DNA from: DATBFX01 sp036558305 | GTDB taxonomy: Bacteria; Chloroflexota; Chloroflexia; Thermomicrobiales; UBA6265 | Length of the DNA stretch: 12,452 bases | Direction of reading: 5' to 3' | Assembly: GCA_036558305.1 (NCBI GenBank) | Contig: DATBFX010000327.1 | Location: forward strand, 1 to 12,452 | Shown: in pieces, positions 1-5,965 of the stretch | Layout: each line of letters opens with the position of its first letter | How positions within the stretch are numbered: position 1 is the first letter of the stretch | Made by a program: the position numbers and the translations under genes | The notes under the pieces: model-generated | The model's database searches: none | What the model saw: only the letters and a program-made list of their open reading frames with translations | Told to the model about the DNA's origin: nothing

Positions 1-3000
1 CCGACGACGCTCGCCTTCGCCCCGGAGGCCGATGCCTACGTCAGCAACACGAGCGGCACGGCGGGCACCAACTTCGGGACGGCGACCTCGCTCGTCGTCG
101 ACGCCAGCCCGCCGACGGAGGGCTACCTGCGCTTCGCCGTCGGCGGGGGGACCGGCGCCGTCGTCGGCGCCAGGCTGCGCCTCTACGTCCGCGACGCCGC
201 CGACGACGGCCCGGCCGTCTACGCCGCCGGCAACGACTGGACCGAGACGGGCGTCACCTGGAACACCAGGCCGGCGCGGGTCGGCGTGGCCGTCGCCAAC
301 GCGGGCGCGCTCGCCCTCGACACCTTTGTCGAGTACGACGTGACCGCCCTCGTCCGCCACGTCGGCACCTACACCTTCGCCCTCGTCCCCGAGTCGACCG
401 ACCCCGTCCAATTCACCGCGAAGGAGAGCACGGCCGCCAGCCAGCGGCCGCAGCTCGTCGTCACCTTCGACCCCACCGCCCCGGAAACGACGATCGATTC
501 GTCGCCGCCGAACACCAGCAACAGCGCATCCGCGACGTTCACCTTCTCGACGAATCAACCGAATGCAACGTTCCAATGCACCATCGACGGGTCGGCCTTC
601 GCCGACTGCACCTCGCCCCAGCAATACACCGGCCTGGCCGACGGCAGCCACACCTTCCAGGTGCGGGCGACGAACGGCGCGGGCGTGTCGGACCCCAGCC
701 CGGACAGCTACGGCTGGACGGTCGACGCTACCGCGCCGACCATCTCGAGCGTGTCGCCGGCCAACGGGGCGACGGGCGTGGCCGTGGGCAGCGACGTCCT
801 GGCGAGCTTTTCCGAGCCGATGGACCCGGCGACGTTGACGACGGCGACGTTCACGCTGGTCGCCCAGGCCGACGGCGCCCCCGTCGCCGCGGCGGTGACC
901 TTCGACGACCAGACCGACCAGGCGGTCCTGAACCCGAACGCCGACTTGACACCGGGGGCGACCTACACGGCGACGCTCCAGGGCGGGGCGACCGGGGCCA
1001 AGGACCCGTTCGGCAACCCGCTGTCCGCCGACCGGGTCTGGTCCTTCACGATCGGTGCGCCGGTGGTGACCACTCTGGGCCCCGATGCGGACGCGAAGGT
1101 CGAGTCGGCCGCCCCAACCGCAAACTACGGCATCCTTACCAACCTCCAAGTCGACTCAAGCCCCCAGATCGAGTCCTTCCTCCGCTTCACCGTGGCCGGC
1201 TTCGGCAACGGCGTGACCAACGCCAAACTGCGGCTCTGGATCACCGACCCGACAAGCCACGGCCCGGCCGTCTACGCCGCCGGCAACGATTGGACCGAAA
1301 CAGGCATCACCTGGGACACCAAGCCGGCGCGCACGGCGGCGGCCGGCGACGTGAAGGGGGCGATCGCGGCCGGCACCTGGGTCGAATACGACGTCACGTC
1401 CCTGGTCACCGGGGACGGAACCTACACGTTCGACCTGGTCGGCGCCGCGGCGGACAGCGCCAGCTTTAGCTCCAGGGAGGCCACCGCCGCCGAGCGACCA
1501 CAACTCGTCGTGACGTACGATCCGACGGTCGCCGTCGTGAACGTCAGCGCCTCGCCGCGGGGGGGGATCTACACCTCGGCCCAAACGGTGACCTTGACCT
1601 CTTCGGTCCCGAACGCAACGATCTGGTACACCACCGACACCACCGACCCCCGTCCGGGTCAGCCCAGCCACGTCCAGCACAAGTACCTTGCCCCGCTCGC
1701 CATCCCCGTGGATACGCCGCTCAGGTTTGTCGCCGTCGCACCGGACGGCACGATGTCGGCGGTCTTCACGGAGGTCTACACGATCGACAATGCGGCGGGC
1801 GGTGTGGGCATCTCCTACAACGGAACGAGCATCACCGAACCGGCCGGCGACAAGCCGGAGAGCAAGCTCTGGTTCAACGATGGTTTCTGGTGGGGCTCCC
1901 TCTACAACGTCAGCGCCGGCGAGTACCGGATCTACCGGTTCGACCTGGGGACGCAGAGCTGGGTCGACACCGGCACCACCATCGACACCCGCGAGGACTC
2001 GCGGGCCGACGTCTTGTGGGACGGCACGAAGCTGTACGTGACGACCGGAACGACGGTCGTCTCCGAGTGGGGCAACCCGGCCAGTGCCGACGCGGTCGCC
2101 GCCGGGTCTGCGCAGCTGCTGCGGTTCAGCTACGACTCGTCTACCAAGACTTACAGTCTGGATCCGGGTTTCCCGGTCACCATCCGGACCGGCAGCGCCG
2201 AGTCGATGACCCTCGCCCGGGACTCGACCGGGCGGCTCTGGACCACATTCACCCTGGTCACCTACGACGGAGGCGCCACCCCGGTCACCCAGGTCTGGGT
2301 CAACCACTCGTTGGGAAGCGACACCCAATGGGGTACGCCATTCGTCCCTTCGATTTCGGGAACCACCGCCAGTTACGACGACGTCTCGTCGATCGTCGCC
2401 TTCGGCGGCAACAAGATCGGGCTGATGTGGTCCAACCAGACCGACAAGAAGTTCTATTTCTCCGTGCACAACGACGGCGACCCGGACACGGCCTGGCAGC
2501 CGACCGAGGTGGCCTACGGCGGAGGCGTCGGCGGCTGCAGCTCCGGCTGCGCCAACGACCACCTCAATCTCAAGGCCGATTCCAGCGGCCGGGTCTTCGC
2601 CGGCGTCAAAACGGCGAACCGCAACACGGGGCAGCCCTTCATCGTGCTGCTCGTCCGGGGAACCGGCGGCGGGTGGACACCGTTCGTCTTCGGCAAGGTC
2701 GAAGACGAGCACAGCCGGCCGAGCGTCGTGATCGACGAGCAGCACGGGGTCATCTACCTGTTCGCCACCATCCGTGAGGTCGGGGGGGCGATCTTCTACA
2801 AAACCATGCCCCTCGATTTGAGCCAGGGATTCCCGCCGGGACCGGGCACCGCCATCATCCAGAATCCCGGCGATCACTTCGTCAACGACGCGACCTCGAC
2901 CAAGCAGAACGTCGACAGCTCGACCGGTCTGCTTATCGTCGCGAACGACAGCTCCAGCAAGCACTATCTCCACGGTTACCTGAGCCTCGCCCCCGACCCC

Positions 3001-4425
3001 GCCCCGACGCCGACGAGCACCGCCACGACCCTCCCGACCGACAGGCCGACGGAAACCCCCAGCGACATCCCGACCGCGACCGCACCCAATACGCCAACCG
3101 CGACGCCGACCGACACGCCCTCGCCCGTCCCGACGGCAACCGAGACTCCGACGTCGGTCCCCGACGCCGCCGTGCTGCTGGCCGCCGGCGACGTCGCCTC
3201 CTGCACCTCCTCCGGCGACGAGGCCACCGCCAAGCTGCTCGACGGCCTGCCCGGCACCGTGCTGGCCCTCGGCGACCTCGCCTACGAGAACGGCACCGCG
3301 GCCGAGTTCGCCGCCTGCTACGACCCGACCTGGGGCCGCCAAAAGGCCCGTACCCGCCCCGTCCCCGGCAACCACGACTACCACACGAGCGGCGCGGCCG
3401 GCTACTTCGCCTACTTCGGCGCCGCCGCCGGCGCGCCCGGGGAGGGTTGGTACTCCTTCGATGTCGGCTCCTGGCACCTGATTGCCCTCAACTCCAACTG
3501 CGCCGAGGTCGGCGGCTGCGGGGCGGGCTCGGCCCAGGAACGCTGGCTGCGGGCCGACCTCGCCGCCCACCCGTCGGACTGCACGCTCGCCTACTGGCAC
3601 CACGCCCGCTTCAGCTCCGGCACGGAGCACGGCAGCGACCCCCGCACCCAGGCGCTGTGGCAGGCCCTCTACGACGCCGGCGCCGACGTCGTCCTGGTCG
3701 GCCACGACCATGACTACGAGCGCTTCGCCCCGATGGACGCCGCCGGCCGGGCCGACCCTCGGGCCGGCATCCGCGAGTTCGTCGTCGGCACCGGCGGCAA
3801 CACCCTCTACGCCTTCGGCCCCCCCCAGCCCAACAGCGAGGTTCGCGACGACTCGGCCCGCGGCGTGCTGCAGTTGACGCTGCGCCCCGGCGGTTTTGAG
3901 TGGATCTTCGTGCCCGAGGCCGGCAAGACCTTCGCCGACGCCGGCTCCGGTGCATGCCATGGCGCGCCGCCGGCCGCCACGGCTGCGCCGCTCGCGGCGG
4001 CGGCTGGGTCAACCTACGTCGACAACCGGAGGTTCGACGTGCTACGGAGCGAGGAACCCCAGCGCTGGATCGGGCGGTCCGAGCGGAGCGGGGTGACCAG
4101 GGACCGGGTCGACCAGATCGACACCGCGTTCTCGGCGGGGGCCGATGGGTTCACCGGGCGGCGGCCACCTCGTCGGGCGGCCGGGCGCCCAGACGCACCC
4201 GCACCGCCCGCAGCGCCAGCAGCGGCACGAAAGCCGCCTCTCCCGACCACCGCCCCGGTGCTGCCGCCTCCGCCGGCCCGACGTAGCGCCGGTGGCCGGA
4301 GGCGGCCACGCAGTCGGCGACCGCGGCCCGGTCGGGGACGGCCGCGGGCACCCTGCGCATCCGGCTCGCGTCGCTCATGGGCCGCCCTTCCGGCGCCGCC
4401 GCGGGATGCGTCGACGACTTGTTAA
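1..4425 (+). CDS. Giant secreted DNRLRE / Ig-like / propeller protein fused to a metallophosphoesterase (5' end outside window)
   Basis: The frame is open from base 1, so the protein starts upstream; an internal Met at 286 lies inside a domain and is not the start. Window codons: DNRLRE module 1-157; Ig-like module with a Cys pair 158-243; SbsA-type Ig-like (Big_5, 'FSEPMDP') 244-352; second DNRLRE 353-509; chitobiase C-terminal-like 510-597 ('IWYTTDTTDP'); beta-propeller-like region 598-995; Pro/Thr linker 996-1055; calcineurin-like metallophosphoesterase about 1056-1320. Phosphoesterase motifs visible are GDVASC (D1064), GDLAY (D1092), GNHDY (N1124, H1125), WHH (1199-1201) and GHDHDYER (H1235, H1237), a nearly full set of metal and catalytic residues as in secreted purple-acid/alkaline phosphatases. 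The enzyme probably hydrolyses phosphate esters outside the cell; the substrate is unknown. The last ~150 codons (after about 3960) are Arg/Pro/Ala-rich and match no domain, probably read-through after stop loss or a frameshift. No membrane anchor or sortase signal is visible. The first seven modules parallel the - strand gene at the right end. Confidence 0.9.
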   Translation, partial: PTTLAFAPEADAYVSNTSGTAGTNFGTATSLVVDASPPTEGYLRFAVGGGTGAVVGARLRLYVRDAADDGPAVYAAGNDWTETGVTWNTRPARVGVAVANAGALALDTFVEYDVTALVRHVGTYTFALVPESTDPVQFTAKESTAASQRPQLVVTFDPTAPETTIDSSPPNTSNSASATFTFSTNQPNATFQCTIDGSAFADCTSPQQYTGLADGSHTFQVRATNGAGVSDPSPDSYGWTVDATAPTISSVSPANGATGVAVGSDVLASFSEPMDPATLTTATFTLVAQADGAPVAAAVTFDDQTDQAVLNPNADLTPGATYTATLQGGATGAKDPFGNPLSADRVWSFTIGAPVVTTLGPDADAKVESAAPTANYGILTNLQVDSSPQIESFLRFTVAGFGNGVTNAKLRLWITDPTSHGPAVYAAGNDWTETGITWDTKPARTAAAGDVKGAIAAGTWVEYDVTSLVTGDGTYTFDLVGAAADSASFSSREATAAERPQLVVTYDPTVAVVNVSASPRGGIYTSAQTVTLTSSVPNATIWYTTDTTDPRPGQPSHVQHKYLAPLAIPVDTPLRFVAVAPDGTMSAVFTEVYTIDNAAGGVGISYNGTSITEPAGDKPESKLWFNDGFWWGSLYNVSAGEYRIYRFDLGTQSWVDTGTTIDTREDSRADVLWDGTKLYVTTGTTVVSEWGNPASADAVAAGSAQLLRFSYDSSTKTYSLDPGFPVTIRTGSAESMTLARDSTGRLWTTFTLVTYDGGATPVTQVWVNHSLGSDTQWGTPFVPSISGTTASYDDVSSIVAFGGNKIGLMWSNQTDKKFYFSVHNDGDPDTAWQPTEVAYGGGVGGCSSGCANDHLNLKADSSGRVFAGVKTANRNTGQPFIVLLVRGTGGGWTPFVFGKVEDEHSRPSVVIDEQHGVIYLFATIREVGGAIFYKTMPLDLSQGFPPGPGTAIIQNPGDHFVNDATSTKQNVDSSTGLLIVANDSSSKHYLHGYLSLAPDPAPTPTSTATTLPTDRPTETPSDIPTATAPNTPTATPTDTPSPVPTATETPTSVPDAAVLLAAGDVASCTSSGDEATAKLLDGLPGTVLALGDLAYENGTAAEFAACYDPTWGRQKARTRPVPGNHDYHTSGAAGYFAYFGAAAGAPGEGWYSFDVGSWHLIALNSNCAEVGGCGAGSAQERWLRADLAAHPSDCTLAYWHHARFSSGTEHGSDPRTQALWQALYDAGADVVLVGHDHDYERFAPMDAAGRADPRAGIREFVVGTGGNTLYAFGPPQPNSEVRDDSARGVLQLTLRPGGFEWIFVPEAGKTFADAGSGACHGAPPAATAAPLAAAAGSTYVDNRRFDVLRSEEPQRWIGRSERSGVTRDRVDQIDTAFSAGADGFTGRRPPRRAAGRPDAPAPPAAPAAARKPPLPTTAPVLPPPPARRSAGGRRRPRSRRPRPGRGRPRAPCASGSRRSWAALPAPPRDASTTC
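208..279 (+). repeat. DNRLRE core repeat, copy 1
   Basis: This 72-base segment codes for the 'GPAVYAAGNDWTETG' core of the first DNRLRE module. It matches 1261-1332 with six mismatches by my hand count, the first 29 bases being identical. The two are direct in-frame repeats inside one gene, so module duplication or gene conversion is likely. Confidence 0.85.
1261..1332 (+). repeat. DNRLRE core repeat, copy 2
   Basis: Second copy of the segment at 208-279, coding for the core of the second DNRLRE module. The remaining parts of the two modules differ much more at the DNA level, so only the central motif is nearly conserved. Confidence 0.85.
4151..4378 (-). CDS. Possible small protein of 75 residues, antisense to the tail of the giant gene
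   Basis: ATG (4376-4378) is preceded by GGAAGGG, six bases upstream, a modest ribosome-binding site. The product begins MSDASRMRRVPAAVPDRAAV and has an Ala/Val/Leu-rich C-terminal half ('FVPLLALRAVRVRLG') that could form one amphipathic helix. It matches no family I know. It overlaps in antisense the Arg/Pro-rich run-on tail of the giant + strand gene, and only one of the two readings is likely to be used. Its protein-like composition favours it over the tail, but in GC-rich DNA long antisense frames arise by chance, so this call is tentative. No neighbour on the same strand is close enough to suggest an operon. Confidence 0.35.
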   Translation of the reverse strand: MSDASRMRRVPAAVPDRAAVADCVAASGHRRYVGPAEAAAPGRWSGEAAFVPLLALRAVRVRLGARPPDEVAAAR

Positions 4426-4476
4426 CGAGGGCGGGCCCGCGGCGGCGCCCCCCGGCCGGCGGCCCACGCTGGACGA

Positions 4477-4494
4477 CCGGCCGCGGTGGCCATC
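4477..4494 (+). repeat. 18-base direct repeat, copy 1
   Basis: CCGGCCGCGGTGGCCATC occurs here and again at 4821-4838, exactly matching over 18 bases, with starts 344 bases apart. It contains the palindromes CCGCGG and TGGCCA. Confidence 0.7.
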
Positions 4495-4567
4495 GGTGCC
4501 GGGTCGTCAGACCCCCGTTGACGCCGCGGGCGGGCGGCACCGTCGGCCGGGCGCGCCGGCGCCCGCG

Positions 4568-4583
4568 TCCCCCGTTCGGGGGA
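4568..4583. terminator. GC hairpin, possible terminator without a T run
   Basis: TCCCCC-GTTC-GGGGGA forms a perfect 6-bp stem with a four-base loop. It lies 140 bases after the stop of the giant gene. No T run follows on either strand, so intrinsic termination is doubtful. Confidence 0.25.
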
Positions 4584-4732
4584 TGCCGGCGGAGACGATG
4601 CGGCGCCCCCGATCGGCGATCACCCGGCGGTCGGCTTTGACCCGGTGCCGCCGGGGACGCCCGCACCGTAGCCTGGGGCACCGGCCTGGGGCGAACGGAT
4701 CGGGGAAGGCACGAAGACCTCGGGAGGCCATC

Positions 4733-4767
4733 GCCTCACCTGGGGCAAATCAGGGGCTCAGTGAGGC
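4733..4767. promoter_or_regulatory. 7-bp inverted repeat, possible operator or RNA hairpin
   Basis: GCCTCAC (4733-4739) and GTGAGGC (4761-4767) are perfect inverted copies around a 21-base centre containing two GGGG runs. The left arm overlaps the third CCTGGGGC copy. It lies about 180 bases upstream of the 72-residue gene and could be a protein-binding site or an RNA structure; no regulator is encoded nearby. Confidence 0.25.
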
Positions 4768-4820
4768 AAAGGTGTGGGCCAGCGCCGCTGGCCCGCGGCC
4801 GCCCGGTCGCTGCACGCCAC

Positions 4821-4838
4821 CCGGCCGCGGTGGCCATC
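4821..4838 (+). repeat. 18-base direct repeat, copy 2
   Basis: Exact second copy of the element at 4477-4494. No copy of this 18-mer was noticed inside the coding regions. Confidence 0.7.
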
Positions 4839-4936
4839 TTCGTACCGTCGGCACGACCGCCGCACGGGTACCCCGGTCCCCGCCGGTCTCCCGCGCGGCG
4901 GCTACGATCCCCCGGGTCGGGTTCCGGCCCGTGGCC

Positions 4937-4947
4937 AGGGGAGGAGG
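4937..4947 (+). promoter_or_regulatory. Strong ribosome-binding site of the 72-residue gene
   Basis: The purine run AGGGGAGGAGG ends one base before the ATG at 4949. It fixes this internal ATG as the start although the same frame is open far upstream. Confidence 0.7.
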
Positions 4948-4948
4948 C

Positions 4949-5167
4949 ATGCACCGCCAAGACCGTCGCTACCGCGTCGTCTTCCGCGAAGGCACGTACG
5001 TCCGCGCCTTCGGCACCGTCGACGGCGGCGCCGTGTCGTACCGTACGCTCGACCCGTTCCTCAGCCGGCTGCGGCTGGCCGGGGTCGAGTGTGGCGAGCC
5101 GGTGCTGGTCGACAGCGCCGGGGGCTACGTCGCTCGCCGCCTCGTCCGCCCGCCCCGGCCAGGCTGA
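4949..5167 (+). CDS. Small conserved-looking protein of 72 residues, function unknown
   Basis: The product begins MHRQDRRYRVVFREGTYVRA and ends with a basic, Pro-rich tail (RRLVRPPRPG). The frame is open from 4145, but everything before 4949 is low-complexity and the strong purine-rich ribosome-binding site marks this ATG. The sequence alternates charged and hydrophobic residues (YRVVF, YVRAF, PVLVDSAGGYVARRLV), as expected of a small beta-rich fold, with one Cys at residue 48. There is no signal peptide or membrane segment, so it should be cytoplasmic. I do not recognise the family. A second small + strand gene follows after 151 bases, so the two may share a transcript, although that gene also has its own strong ribosome-binding site. 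Confidence 0.65.
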   Translation: MHRQDRRYRVVFREGTYVRAFGTVDGGAVSYRTLDPFLSRLRLAGVECGEPVLVDSAGGYVARRLVRPPRPG

Positions 5168-5260
5168 GCGCGCCGCCCCCAGGATCAGCGGCGGGGACCG
5201 CCCACGCCGCACGACCGCCAAGCTGTGTGACCTCAATGGCATCCCTCGTCCGATACCGGT

Positions 5261-5275
5261 CGACCCGGCGGGTCG
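5261..5275. other. 6-bp hairpin upstream of the receiver-like gene
   Basis: CGACCC-GGC-GGGTCG is a perfect 6-bp inverted repeat with a three-base loop, 43 bases before the next start codon. It could be a leader hairpin, an operator half-site pair, or chance in GC-rich DNA. Confidence 0.2.
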
Positions 5276-5306
5276 TTGCTCCACCCGCGCCGGAGGCACC
5301 GGCAGC

Positions 5307-5313
5307 AAGGAGG
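5307..5313 (+). promoter_or_regulatory. Near-perfect ribosome-binding site of the receiver-like gene
   Basis: AAGGAGG is followed by five bases and ATG at 5319. It selects this start over the open frame upstream. Confidence 0.75.
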
Positions 5314-5318
5314 CGCCG

Positions 5319-5675
5319 ATGAAGCCGCCGCCCCGCCCGATCCTCGTCGTCGGCTGCGCCCCGGCCTTCGCGGCCCGCCTCGGGGCGGCGCTGGCCCCCG
5401 CCGGCCACGCCGTCGCCGCCTGCGACTGGACGGCGGGCCCGGTCCGGCTGCGGGAAGACATCCCCGCCGCGGCCGTCGCCTGCGTCGCCGCCCCCCTCCA
5501 GGACCCCTACGCAGACGATCTCGTCACCTTCCTGCGCGCCGGGGGGTACACGGGGCTCCTCGTCGTCCTGGGCCGCGTCCAAGGCGCCGTTGGCGCCACT
5601 CACTTCCTACCGCGCGGCGTGTCGCCCGCCGCCCTCGCCCGCTACCTGCGCGGCCTCCTCAAGCCGACCACCTAG
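5319..5675 (+). CDS. Receiver-like (CheY-fold) protein lacking the phosphorylation site, 118 residues
   Basis: Length and hydrophobic pattern fit a single response-regulator receiver domain: strand 'ILVVG' (8-12), helix 'FAARLGAALAPAGHAV' (17-32), strand 'AVACVA' (52-57), helix 'DDLVTFLRAGG' (66-76), strand 'GLLVVLG' (79-85), and a C-terminal 'HFLPRGVSPAALARYLRGLL' that resembles the usual 'YLxKPFxxxELLxRVxxLL' end. The acidic pair expected after strand 1 is replaced by GCAP, the phospho-acceptor Asp after strand 3 by Ala/Pro, and the conserved Lys by Arg. It would therefore be a pseudo-receiver, unable to accept phosphate by the normal route. No kinase or output domain is adjacent. This family assignment rests on pattern only; another small alpha/beta (Rossmann-like) protein is possible. 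The start is fixed by an ideal ribosome-binding site. Confidence 0.6.
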   Translation: MKPPPRPILVVGCAPAFAARLGAALAPAGHAVAACDWTAGPVRLREDIPAAAVACVAAPLQDPYADDLVTFLRAGGYTGLLVVLGRVQGAVGATHFLPRGVSPAALARYLRGLLKPTT

Positions 5676-5965
5676 CCCGCGTGGGGGCGGTGCCTGCCGA
5701 GCTTCGGGGAAACGCCGGGGAGTCGGTCGCCTGGACTGCCGCGGCATCCTGCGGCTGGGCGACTTGGCCCAGTGCCCTCGGCATCGCCATATCACAAGCG
5801 TCGACCGCGACGCCGTCGTCCGCCGCGCGTTGCGCGACCGCCACCCGAACCGACTGCCAGAACAGGTAGTCGGGGAGCGGGATCGGGAGGGCGAAGTGGG
5901 CAACGTCGAAAAGCAGGAGGATTTGCTTCTTGTGCGACCTTACCGTGCGCGATTCCGCGGCGCTG
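5659..5965 (-). pseudogene. Open frame without a good start, possible gene remnant
   Basis: Between the two convergent genes the - strand keeps one frame open with a protein-like segment: 'KKQILLLFDVAHFALPIPLP' then 'DYLFWQSVRVAVAQRAADDG', ending at a TGA at 5659-5661. The only start codon in the plausible part is a GTG at 5844 that cuts off the hydrophobic section, and there is no ribosome-binding site. It could be the remnant of a decayed gene, or chance. The opposite strand in this stretch reads as charged, shadow-like sequence. I do not recognise the family. No clear terminator separates the convergent genes, apart from a weak 5-bp AAGCA/TGCTT inverted repeat near 5920. Confidence 0.2.

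Larger units (their letters stand above)
4426..4948. other. Apparently non-coding stretch with hairpins and short repeats
   Basis: I see no convincing gene here: the open frames on both strands are Arg/Pro/Gly-rich and lack good ribosome-binding sites. It holds a perfect 6-bp GC hairpin (4568-4583), an 18-base direct repeat (4477-4494 and 4821-4838), three copies of CCTGGGGC (4672-4679, 4685-4692, 4739-4746) and a 7-bp inverted repeat (4733-4767). A TACGAT hexamer at 4903-4908 could be the -10 element for the 72-residue gene, but no matching -35 is clear. Confidence 0.5.

Noticed and set aside
3001..3165. Short tandem DNA repeat in the Pro/Thr linker
   Set aside because: The amino-acid pattern repeats (PT, TPT), but the codons vary and no fixed DNA unit is kept; it is a linker of biased composition, not a tandem array.
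1156..3960. 934-codon open frame on the - strand opposite the left giant gene
   Set aside because: Its product is Gly/Arg/Val/Asp-rich with no domain, and the + strand frame carries clear domains across the same bases; it is an antisense shadow caused by high GC.
4637..4674. TTGACC ... TAGCCT as a promoter in the gene-free stretch
   Set aside because: The spacer is 26 bases, far from the usual 16-19, so the pair does not make a standard promoter.
5676..5965. Bidirectional terminator between the convergent small genes
   Set aside because: Only a 5-bp AAGCA/TGCTT inverted repeat without a proper T run was found, too weak to call.
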